NCBI GenBank assembly: GCA_002710905.1
Contig: PAJB01000003.1
Location: 1 to 26,161, forward strand
Reading direction: 5' to 3'
Source: Chloroflexota bacterium
Lineage (GTDB): Bacteria > Chloroflexota > Dehalococcoidia > UBA2979
Length of the DNA stretch: 26,161 nucleotides
Positions within the stretch are counted from its first letter, which is position 1. The number at the start of each line of letters is the position of its first letter. Shown here one piece after another: positions 6,882 to 14,360 of the stretch. The notes below the pieces were generated by a model. That model was not told where the DNA came from. It saw only the letters and a program-made list of their open reading frames with translations, and ran no database searches. Both the position numbers and the translations under genes were made by a program.

Positions 6882-9080
6882 GTGCATATGTTGAACATTA
6901 AACAAGAATTTATTGATCTACAAAATGCAATACAATACTTGCCCGAAAAGCAAGTTTTGAGCATTGAAAAAGCCTTTGACTTCGCTGAAGCAAGCCATCA
7001 AGGTCAGCTACGCAAATCCGGAGAACCTTACATCATTCACCCTCTAGCAGCAGCGCACACCTTAGCAGATCTCAAACTAGATGCTGAAACATTACAAGCA
7101 ACTCTTCTGCACGATGTAATAGAGGATTGTGGGATTACGGTAGAAGAACTAGCAGAAACATTTAGCCCGGAAGTTGCAAAATTAGTAGATGGAGTAACTA
7201 AGCTCACACAACTAGACCTCCCCACCGCCACTGAATCGCCCGAATCAAACAACAGCACGGATCCAATAGATGTTCATCTAGAAAGCCTCCGGAAAATGTT
7301 TATCTCCATGGCTGAAGACGTAAGGGTAGTTCTCATAAAATTAGCTGATCGGCTCCATAACATGGAAACCCTCGAAGCATTACCCGAAAACAGTCAAAAA
7401 CGGATAGCACAAGAAACCCTAGATATATACTCCCCTCTAGCTCACCGCCTGGGCATATATGAAATAAAATGGAGATTAGATGACTTAGCTTTCAAACATC
7501 TAGATCCTAATCAATACAAACAAATTTCGCGATTGTTGGCAGTAAAACGAACAGAAAGAGAAATCTACATTGCTAATGTAGTATCACTTATACGATCACA
7601 ATTAGAAACAGCTCAAGTGATCTGTGAGGTTAGCGGCCGGCCTAAAAATATTTATAGCATTTTTCAAAAACTCCGAAAACAAACCGCCTTAAAACCAGAT
7701 ATCGAGATCGATGAAATTTATGACCTATATGCACTACGAATACTAGTAAATTCGGAAGAAGATTGCTATAAAACACTAGGAATGGTTCATAAACTGTGGA
7801 GCCCTATCTCTGGTCAATTTGATGACTACATCAGTAACCCTAAAGACACCTTATATCAATCATTACACACAACTGTGCACTGTGAAGAAAACCACCCTCT
7901 AGAAGTTCAAATCAAAACATTTGACATGCACGAACTCGCTGAATACGGTGTTGCCGCGCATTGGAAATACAAACAAGGAATGCACTCACAAAACGACTTT
8001 GACAATAAAATGGATGGGCTTAGGCAAGTTCTAGACTGGCAAAGAGATTCTGAAGACACCGCGGCATTTGTCGAATCAGTCAAAGACGACCTTTTCCAAG
8101 ACCAAGTATTCGTATACACACCAAAAGGCAAAATCATTGAACTTGCTACGGGGTCTACCCCTGTGGATTTTGCCTACAAAATTCATACAGAATTAGGAAA
8201 TTCCTGCATTGGTTCTAAGGTTAATTCTAAGCTAGTCCCTCTAGATTCCACTCTAAACAACGGAGATACTGTAGAAATATTGCTATCCAAAATACCTAGA
8301 GGACCCAGCCACGATTGGCTGAACCCTGATTTAGGCTATGTGAAATCTGCACTTGCTCGAGAAAAAGTAAAGCAATGGTTCAAAAAACAAACTCGAAGCG
8401 CAAATGTGCAAATAGGAAAAGAAATAGCACATAAAGAACTCGATAAACTAGACATTCATCTCAGTGAAAATGATTTGATATCCCATTTTAATTACTCACA
8501 CATACTAACATTCTATGAGGACTTAGGATCTGGCAAATTTCCAGAAAACCAACTTAAACAAATCCTAGAACAAGCACAAATCATCCCAGATATCAATGCG
8601 ACTAGATACGATCTTCCAATATCCAGTCCATCATCAGGAATCACTATCGAAGGAACAGGATCGCTTCTCACCCGCATAGCTCGTTGCTGCGCCCCTACTC
8701 CCGGAGATGACATAATTGGATATGTCACCCGAACCCGCGGCGTTAGCGTACATAAGCCATCTTGCTCCACCCTAGAATCAGCGACCAACACTGATCATCT
8801 GATCAATGTATCCTGGGGAGAAGCTAAAAATTTAGTGCCGGTACGTATACGGATCACATCTGTCGACCGCGTGGGTTTATTGAGAGACGTAACTACAAGG
8901 GTTTCAGATCAAGGAGTGAATATCGCGTCTGTTATAACACAAGAGCACTCAGATGGATCGGTAACAATGGATCTCACCATCCACGCAAACGGAGTTCTCC
9001 AGTTAAATAACTTATTTACAGTCATCCGTAGCATTGTCGGGGTAGAAGATGTTACCCGCATTCACTTTCGAAAAGACTAA
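6882..9080 (+). CDS. rel: Long RelA/SpoT homologue, (p)ppGpp synthetase/hydrolase
   Basis: The 732-aa protein has the full long-RSH layout. The HD hydrolase domain has RKSGEPYIIHP, LLHDVIED (HD at residues 77-78) and LADRLHNM with its Asp. The synthetase domain has RPKNIYSIFQKL, YDLYALRILV, YQSLHTTV and EVQIKT. TGS follows (VFVYTPKGKIIEL, TPVDFAYKIH), then the conserved-Cys region ARCCAPTPGDDI and a C-terminal ACT domain. All hydrolase residues I can check are present, so degradation of ppGpp is expected. The synthetase loop reads QFDD (312-315) where bifunctional Rel proteins usually have RxKD and RelA-type synthetases ExDD. The start is GTG at 6882 or ATG at 6888; neither has a strong ribosome site. 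An SDR gene follows 30 bp downstream. Confidence 0.95.
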   Translation: MHMLNIKQEFIDLQNAIQYLPEKQVLSIEKAFDFAEASHQGQLRKSGEPYIIHPLAAAHTLADLKLDAETLQATLLHDVIEDCGITVEELAETFSPEVAKLVDGVTKLTQLDLPTATESPESNNSTDPIDVHLESLRKMFISMAEDVRVVLIKLADRLHNMETLEALPENSQKRIAQETLDIYSPLAHRLGIYEIKWRLDDLAFKHLDPNQYKQISRLLAVKRTEREIYIANVVSLIRSQLETAQVICEVSGRPKNIYSIFQKLRKQTALKPDIEIDEIYDLYALRILVNSEEDCYKTLGMVHKLWSPISGQFDDYISNPKDTLYQSLHTTVHCEENHPLEVQIKTFDMHELAEYGVAAHWKYKQGMHSQNDFDNKMDGLRQVLDWQRDSEDTAAFVESVKDDLFQDQVFVYTPKGKIIELATGSTPVDFAYKIHTELGNSCIGSKVNSKLVPLDSTLNNGDTVEILLSKIPRGPSHDWLNPDLGYVKSALAREKVKQWFKKQTRSANVQIGKEIAHKELDKLDIHLSENDLISHFNYSHILTFYEDLGSGKFPENQLKQILEQAQIIPDINATRYDLPISSPSSGITIEGTGSLLTRIARCCAPTPGDDIIGYVTRTRGVSVHKPSCSTLESATNTDHLINVSWGEAKNLVPVRIRITSVDRVGLLRDVTTRVSDQGVNIASVITQEHSDGSVTMDLTIHANGVLQLNNLFTVIRSIVGVEDVTRIHFRKD

Positions 9081-9110
9081 TCTTTAACCAATGATCTCTG
9101 GATATTTATT

Positions 9111-9917
9111 ATGACTATGCCCAACCTAAAAAACAAAGTTGCAATCGTAACAGGATCAAGTAGAGGCATCGGGAAAGCCATAGCCATAAAGTTGGCACAA
9201 TCAGGCGCAACAGTAGTCGTAACTGCAAGAACAGGTATTCCCTCGGACTCCTCTCCTGGATCGCTACAAGAAACTTGCGAAGAAATTAAAAATCTAGGAG
9301 GATCCGCTTTCCCCATAGTGTGTAATGTCCGAGAAGAACAAAGCATAATCGACCTAGTGAATAAAGTAACTGAGAACTTCGAAACTATAGATATTTTAGT
9401 TAATAATGCCGGCATTGGGAATTACCAATCTTTTACTGAGTCCTCTCTGAAACAGTGGGATTTAGTATTAGATATTAATCTGAGAGCCCCTGTCATCCTG
9501 ATGCAACATGTCCTACCCATAATGATAAAACAGCAATCAGGAAGCATTATTAATATTTCGTCGCATGCCGCGACCAACATATTTAGCTCAACCCTAAGTT
9601 CAGACAACTCCGACGACGTGAAACTTATAGGACAATCCTACGGAGCGTCTAAAGCTGCCCTAGAAAGACTAAGCTGGGGTCTAGCCGCAGAATTAGGAGA
9701 ACATAACATTGCCATTAATGTTTTAAAACCCTTAAAGCCCGTTGTAACTGAAGGATTTATCGCTCAAAGGCCTGATGGAGACTATTCGAGCTGGAGCTCT
9801 CCTGATGCTATGGCGCTAGCCACAACAATACTTGCGGCTCAAGAAAAACCAGATGGGTTCAGTGGTACCATTTATACCGCTGAAGAACTATTATCATTAT
9901 ATAAAAATCTTACCTGA
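9111..9917 (+). CDS. SDR family NAD(P)-dependent oxidoreductase
   Basis: A classical short-chain dehydrogenase of 268 aa: cofactor motif TGSSRGIG (residues 14-21), DILVNNAGIG, the Asn helix VLDINLRAP, catalytic Ser in INISSHAA, and the YGASK pair. An insertion after the Ser (SSTLSSDNSDDVKLIGQS) lengthens the substrate region. The substrate is not predictable; the family includes FabG-like ketoreductases and many alcohol dehydrogenases. It starts 30 bp after rel and is probably cotranscribed with it, with only a weak ribosome site. Its TGA stop (9915-9917) is immediately adjacent to the TAA of the convergent sulfurtransferase gene at 9918, which supports the extended end of that gene. Confidence 0.88.
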   Translation: MTMPNLKNKVAIVTGSSRGIGKAIAIKLAQSGATVVVTARTGIPSDSSPGSLQETCEEIKNLGGSAFPIVCNVREEQSIIDLVNKVTENFETIDILVNNAGIGNYQSFTESSLKQWDLVLDINLRAPVILMQHVLPIMIKQQSGSIINISSHAATNIFSSTLSSDNSDDVKLIGQSYGASKAALERLSWGLAAELGEHNIAINVLKPLKPVVTEGFIAQRPDGDYSSWSSPDAMALATTILAAQEKPDGFSGTIYTAEELLSLYKNLT

Positions 9918-10739
9918 TTATTTAGCTAACGGCGTATCTTGTAAGTTAGCCCATTCACCCATTGATCCATCATAAACTCGTGCCTCTGATTGTCCGATCA
10001 ATTTAAGAACAAAGTTTGCATGCGCCGCACGCACTCCTGCCTGTCAATAAGTGTATATAGCTTTGTCCAACGCAATACCATTTCCAGATAGAGTTGCCCT
10101 TATGTCTTGCTCAGACTTAAATAAATGAGTCTCTCTGTCCATTAAGTTAAACCATTCTAAATGTACTGATCCAGGGACATGTCCGCTTCGAGCGTTATTC
10201 CTGGTTTCCGTACCTGCAAATTCGCCATCACTGCGGACATCCCAAACCAAAGTGGAATCTAAAGAGCAAGCCTCTAACAAAGCATCTTTATCAGCATATC
10301 TGTCTAAATTAGACCCAGTTGTAAATATTTTATTTTCTCTAATGTTTGGACGACTGAAACTGCACTCATTAGCCTGCTTAATCCATTGTCGCCATCCTCC
10401 ATTAAGAACTCTCACTTTATCATGGCCATAATAATCAAATACCCACCACAATCGAGTAGCATACAAGCTCTGAGAATTATCATAGGTGACTACCATGGTG
10501 TCGTTATCAATCCCTAAGCCAGAACACATAGATGAAAATTCATTCTCATCCATCACGAACAATTTATCCTTTGCGCTTTTAACATACATGTGTGTAGGTA
10601 AGTGAACTGACCCGGGAATATGACCTCTGGCATAGGCATCCGCAGAGTCACAATCTATGACCACTACATTCGGATCAGATACATTTAAGGCTAGCCACTC
10701 CACGTTAACTAATAAGTTTTTATCAGGATATTCTTCCAT
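9918..10739 (-). CDS. Two-domain thiosulfate/3-mercaptopyruvate sulfurtransferase with in-frame TGA at active site (candidate selenoprotein)
   Basis: Two rhodanese domains are visible. The N-terminal one (GHIPGSVHLP, then VTYDNSQ with Asp at the Cys position) is non-catalytic, as usual. The C-terminal one has VWDVRSDGEFAG, GHVPGSVHLEW and IYTY, then TGA (10046-10044), then QAGVRAAHANF and VYDGSMGEW, ending at TAA 9918-9920. The TGA stands exactly where the catalytic Cys of the CxxGxR loop belongs, so read as Sec the loop is UQAGVR and the protein is 273 aa, normal for SseA/CysA-type enzymes. Read as a stop, the enzyme loses its active site and 41 residues. The ATG at 10739 has GGAG 6 bp upstream; a TTG at 10751 would add four residues. 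The stop abuts the convergent SDR stop. Alternatives are a nonsense mutation or a base-call error. Sec insertion is inferred. Confidence 0.8.
10017..10046 (-). promoter_or_regulatory. Candidate bacterial SECIS element (UGA plus downstream hairpin)
   Basis: Reading the mRNA strand from the UGA (10046-10044), a hairpin spans 10033-10017: UGCGUGC, loop GGC, GCAUGCA. It has seven base pairs, one of them G-U. Seventeen nucleotides separate the UGA from the first loop base. A short G-leading apical loop at this distance matches the published description of bacterial SECIS elements. The hairpin lies inside the coding region, as bacterial SECIS must, and uses GCG GCG alanine codons that are GC-rich for this AT-rich DNA. 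A slightly different fold with a UGCGG loop is also possible. Confidence 0.6.
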
Positions 10740-10746
10740 TTCCAAC

Positions 10747-10770
10747 TCCAAGATGCATTATCATCTTGGA
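10747..10770. repeat. Perfect 9-bp inverted repeat before the sulfurtransferase gene (operator or leader hairpin)
   Basis: TCCAAGATG (10747-10755) and CATCTTGGA (10762-10770) are perfect reverse complements with a 6-bp spacer. The outer edge touches the -10 box of the minus-strand promoter, and the inner edge overlaps the GGAG ribosome site of the sulfurtransferase gene. It could be an operator at the transcription start, or a leader hairpin hiding the ribosome site. Confidence 0.6.
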
Positions 10771-10798
10771 TTTTATGGCCTTGGTATCCATAGGTCAA
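10770..10798 (-). promoter_or_regulatory. Promoter for the sulfurtransferase gene
   Basis: On the minus strand TTGACC (10798-10793) and TAAAAT (10775-10770) are separated by exactly 17 bp; each has five of six consensus bases. The predicted start falls near 10763, inside the right arm of the 10747-10770 inverted repeat. Confidence 0.65.
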
Positions 10799-10878
10799 CT
10801 TATAACCTTCAACTTGCCCAAGAAAAATGATACATATAGAATAGCAATATAGAACTTCACTGAAAAAAGGAGGATTCC

Positions 10879-12780
10879 ATGGTACAAAAGGGACAAATAG
10901 ACCACTTACTCCAAGAATCCGACATTATATCTCCACCTCAAGAATTAAAACTCAATGCAAATCTGACAAATTATGAACAAGAGTACCAAAAATCTATCGA
11001 CAATCCCGAAGCTTTTTGGGAGTCCGTAGCAAATGAGCTTCATTGGTTCTCCCCATGGACAAAAACTTATGAAAATTCCTTTCCTACTTTTAAATGGTTT
11101 TTAGACGGCAAATGCAATATCACATATAACGCTCTTGACAGACATTTAGAAGAGAATAAAAACAAAGTAGCTTTGATCTGGTTAGCAGAAGATGGGAGCG
11201 AACGAACTTTTACCTATGGAAGATTACACTCTCTTGTCAGTAAATTTGCTAATGGACTCAAATCCTTGGGAATTGCAAAAGGCGACCGCGTAGTCATATA
11301 CATGCCTCTAACACCAGAAGGTATCATTTCTATGCTGGCTTGCGCTCGAATTGGGGCCGTACATAGTGTCGTCTTTGCTGGTTTTAGCACTACCGCCTTG
11401 GCCGATAGAATAGATGACTTACAAGCCAAAGTGTTAATTACCGGAGACATCGGCATTCGCAGGGGCAGTCACGTGGATTTAAAAACCATAGCAGATCAAG
11501 CACAAATCCGCTGCAACACTTTAGAGCATACTATCGTTTGGAGGCGCTTAGGAGAACAAACCCCACTTATAAACGGTCAGGTTGACTTTGATGAATTGAT
11601 TAAAAAAAGCTCCTCTGATTGTCCAGCAGAAATAATGGACTCAGAGGATCCCTTGTACATACTTTATACAAGCGGAACGACAGGGAAACCCAAAGGCGTC
11701 CTACACGTGCATGGTGGATATATGGTAGGTACTTATTACCACTTCAAAACCTTTTGGGATATCAAAACAAATGATACATTTTGGTGTACCTCAGACATCG
11801 GGTGGGTCGTTGGCCATAGCTATATTGTTTATGCACCATTAGTTGCAGGCTCCACAACAATTTTCCGAGAAGGTACTATAGATTACCCTGAACCCGACAC
11901 CTTCTATCAGATTATTGAAAAATACAATGTGAATGTCATGTTCACCGCCCCTACAGTATTACGTATGCTCATGAGATACGGAGAAGAGGCCGCAGAACAA
12001 TATGATTTAACATCTTTGCGGTATCTCACATGCGCAGGAGAACCATTAAACCCCGAAGCACTAAAATGGGCATATAAAACTCTTTGTGGAAACGGTACTT
12101 GGGGTCATATAGTAGATAATTGGTGGCAAACTGAAACCGGCGGTCCATGCCTAGGAACTCTACCTATCATGGATGTTAAACCTGGCCGAGTAGGAAAACC
12201 TTTACCTGGCGCAGAACTCGATATTGTTGATAGCGAAGGAGTTAGCGTAGAAGAGCCAAATAAAGGAGGTCTCCTAATCATAAGAAAACCTTTCCCCCAT
12301 TTTTATAGAACCGTATTTGGCGATCCTGAACGATATGCAGATAGCTGGAACACCATACCCGGGGTATATCTCACTGGTGATGTGGCCTTAAAAGACGAAG
12401 ACGGCTATTTCATGGTCGTAGGAAGAGCCGATGATGTTTTAAACGTAGCAGGCCATAGAATCGGATCGGCTGAAGTAGAAAGCGCTTTAGTGTCACATGA
12501 ATATGTTGCTGAAGCCGCAGTAATTGGATTACCCGACGAGCTCAAAGGAGAATCAATCAAAGCATATGTCACACTTATGTTAGGAATCGAAGAAAGCACA
12601 AAAATTGAATCAGAGCTAAAAACCCATGTTCGAAATGTTTTAAGCCCTATAGCTGTCCCATCAGATATCGATTTCCTATCTGTTTTACCTAAAACCAGAT
12701 CCGGCAAAATAATGCGCCGTCTCTTGAAAGCACAAGAATTGGGATTAGACCCCGGCGATATCACCACTCTCGAAGAATAA
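10879..12780 (+). CDS. acs: Acetyl-CoA synthetase (AMP-forming)
   Basis: Acs activates acetate with ATP and CoA. The 633-aa protein has the standard features: N-terminal NYEQEYQKSIDNPEAFW, ANL core motif YTSGTTGKPKG, GEPLNPEA, the acyl-pocket motif NWWQTETGG whose Trp restricts the substrate to acetate/propionate size, the hinge YLTGDVALKDEDGYF, and the C-terminal SGKIMRR with Lys610, the residue acetylated and switched off in characterised Acs enzymes. The length is typical. The ATG follows a strong AGGAGG (10868-10873). It is divergent from the sulfurtransferase gene across a 139-bp gap, and an LLM oxidoreductase follows 15 bp after the stop. Other short acyl-CoA ligases are possible, but the WWQTETGG context favours acetate. 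Confidence 0.95.
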   Translation: MVQKGQIDHLLQESDIISPPQELKLNANLTNYEQEYQKSIDNPEAFWESVANELHWFSPWTKTYENSFPTFKWFLDGKCNITYNALDRHLEENKNKVALIWLAEDGSERTFTYGRLHSLVSKFANGLKSLGIAKGDRVVIYMPLTPEGIISMLACARIGAVHSVVFAGFSTTALADRIDDLQAKVLITGDIGIRRGSHVDLKTIADQAQIRCNTLEHTIVWRRLGEQTPLINGQVDFDELIKKSSSDCPAEIMDSEDPLYILYTSGTTGKPKGVLHVHGGYMVGTYYHFKTFWDIKTNDTFWCTSDIGWVVGHSYIVYAPLVAGSTTIFREGTIDYPEPDTFYQIIEKYNVNVMFTAPTVLRMLMRYGEEAAEQYDLTSLRYLTCAGEPLNPEALKWAYKTLCGNGTWGHIVDNWWQTETGGPCLGTLPIMDVKPGRVGKPLPGAELDIVDSEGVSVEEPNKGGLLIIRKPFPHFYRTVFGDPERYADSWNTIPGVYLTGDVALKDEDGYFMVVGRADDVLNVAGHRIGSAEVESALVSHEYVAEAAVIGLPDELKGESIKAYVTLMLGIEESTKIESELKTHVRNVLSPIAVPSDIDFLSVLPKTRSGKIMRRLLKAQELGLDPGDITTLEE

Positions 12781-12795
12781 TTTTGGAGGCTCTAA

Positions 12796-13929
12796 GTGAA
12801 AACTTTCTATTTTAGCGAATTCCCCTATCATGAATACCCTGACTCAGAAGGAGATAAATATCCTTCTCTGAGACTTACTTTCCCGAATAGCTATTTTGAC
12901 CCCAACAAAGCTAATGACCTTTTCAAGCGTTACTATGATGAATGTGTTTATGCTGACCAACTAGGCTTTTATGGGATAATGTTAAATGAACACCACAACA
13001 CACCTTCATGCATGAACGCTGCTACTAATTTATCAGCAGCAGTCCTCGCAAGAATAACTGAACAAGCAAAAATATTAATTCTAGGAAATATTCTTCCTAT
13101 TCATGATAACCCCATAAGGCTGGCAGAAGAATTAGCAATGATAGACGTAATATCTGGAGGAAGATTGATTGCAGGGATGGTACGGGGAACCGGAGTCGAA
13201 ACTATAGCAACCAACGGAAACCCTGTAAATAACAGAGCTAGATTTGAAGAATGCCACGATTTGGTAATTAAAACATGGACAACTCCTGGGCCTTTCCGCT
13301 GGGAAAGCGACCATTACAACTTCAGAGTCGTCAATCCCTGGATGGTACCCGTACAAAAGCCACACCCTCCAATATGGGTGCCTGGCTCTGCTAGTCCTGA
13401 AACCGCCTACTGGGCAGGAGAACACGGATACACATACTGCGCTTTTTTAACAGATGTAGATGTAACACATGAACTTTTTGGATATTACCGAGAAGCAGCT
13501 GACAAAGCTGGACAAACAGCCTCCCCTGATAACTTTGGCTACTTACTCTGCTGTTACGTTGGAGAAACTGAAGAAGAAGCAGATGAACAAGCAAAACATT
13601 TCATGTGGAGAATGGGTGCGACTTTGCGTGGACCGCGCGAATATATGAATCCCGTAGGGTACAGATCCACTAACGCTTCTGCATTAGCCGCCCGAAGAAC
13701 CGGTCCTAAGCCATTAAACCAACAAACATTCGAAGAATTGAAAGCGAATCACCATATAGTCTCTGGAACCCCTGATTCAGTCTTGGAACAGCTAGAATAT
13801 TTGCATACCAAATTAGGAATGGGTAATCTGATTTTTTACGGACAAGAATCTCGCATGTCACATGAAGCCACCATGAAAAACATAGAACTTTTTGGGAAAC
13901 ATGTGTTACCCGTTGTAGAAAAATGGTAA
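12796..13929 (+). CDS. LLM class flavin-dependent oxidoreductase (luciferase-like)
   Basis: A 377-aa luciferase-family protein. Characteristic segments are GIMLNEHHNTPSCMN (near residue 60), ILGNILPIHDNPIRLAEE (near 95), DVISGGRLIAGMVRGTG (near 120), and HPPIWVPGSASPETAYWAGEHG (near 195). The C-terminal half has VVSGTPDSVLEQLEYL-type helices and ends in a HVLPVVEKW helix. It starts with GTG at 12796, with GGAGG 7 bp upstream. The 15-bp gap after acs indicates cotranscription. Enzymes of this subgroup act on small organic substrates with reduced flavin; the substrate is unknown. The acs link may mean that acetate or another short acid is released from the product, which is speculative. It shares only family-level similarity with the LLM gene at 672. 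Confidence 0.9.
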   Translation: MKTFYFSEFPYHEYPDSEGDKYPSLRLTFPNSYFDPNKANDLFKRYYDECVYADQLGFYGIMLNEHHNTPSCMNAATNLSAAVLARITEQAKILILGNILPIHDNPIRLAEELAMIDVISGGRLIAGMVRGTGVETIATNGNPVNNRARFEECHDLVIKTWTTPGPFRWESDHYNFRVVNPWMVPVQKPHPPIWVPGSASPETAYWAGEHGYTYCAFLTDVDVTHELFGYYREAADKAGQTASPDNFGYLLCCYVGETEEEADEQAKHFMWRMGATLRGPREYMNPVGYRSTNASALAARRTGPKPLNQQTFEELKANHHIVSGTPDSVLEQLEYLHTKLGMGNLIFYGQESRMSHEATMKNIELFGKHVLPVVEKW

Positions 13930-13941
13930 CATTCTCATTAC

Positions 13942-13971
13942 TTGACGCGCCAAGACGATTAAAATTAAAAT
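13942..13971 (+). promoter_or_regulatory. Promoter for the iscA-type/ygfZ pair
   Basis: TTGACG (13942-13947) is followed after 18 bp by TAAAAT (13966-13971). The predicted start near 13978 leaves a leader of about 22 bp before the ATG at 14000, with AGAGG as ribosome site. Confidence 0.6.
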
Positions 13972-13999
13972 TAACTAAAGATTAATAGAGGTTGCAATC

Positions 14000-14356
14000 A
14001 TGCCTATAACCAAAGATGGTGAAGACATTACAGTTAAAATTACCGAGAAAGCAGCTGAAAAAATTAAATACTTTGCCAGTAAAGACGACAAAGATTCTGA
14101 AGTAGGTCTCAGAGTCGCTGTAAAAGGCGGAGGATGCTCTGGACTTACATACGACTTACAGATTACTGCTGAATCTACAGAAACAGACAAAGTAGTAATG
14201 CAACACGGGGTCAAAGTAATGGTGGATAAAAAAAGCTACATTTACCTTGTTGGGACCACACTAGACTTCTCCGATGGGCTAAATGGCAAAGGTTTCACCT
14301 TTGAAAACCCTAATGCAGCTAAAGCCTGCGGCTGTGGAACTTCATTCGGAGTCTAA
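14000..14356 (+). CDS. A-type iron-sulfur carrier protein (HesB/IscA/ErpA family)
   Basis: The 118-aa protein has the three cysteines of A-type carriers: Cys46 in GGGCSGLTY, and Cys110 and Cys112 in ACGCGTSFGV. The FENPNA turn before the C-terminal pair is also typical. Such proteins accept and hand on Fe-S clusters during maturation of target enzymes. IscA, ErpA, SufA and HesB cannot be told apart on sequence alone, so no symbol is given. It has its own promoter and a clear AGAGG ribosome site, and is followed immediately by the YgfZ gene, whose GTG start lies 4 bp after its stop. The family is certain and the length is standard. Confidence 0.95.
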   Translation: MPITKDGEDITVKITEKAAEKIKYFASKDDKDSEVGLRVAVKGGGCSGLTYDLQITAESTETDKVVMQHGVKVMVDKKSYIYLVGTTLDFSDGLNGKGFTFENPNAAKACGCGTSFGV

Positions 14357-14360
14357 TTCC

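Noticed and set aside
10044..10046. Reading the sulfurtransferase TGA as the normal end of the gene, or the gene as a simple pseudogene
   Set aside because: The 41 codons beyond it are undamaged and family-like, the TGA sits on the catalytic Cys codon, and a SECIS-like hairpin follows. A single nonsense mutation remains possible but would have to hit the one codon expected for Sec.
14283..14360. Longer YgfZ frame beginning inside the Fe-S carrier gene
   Set aside because: The added residues come from the carrier's coding region in another frame; the GTG at 14361 has GGAG at a suitable distance.
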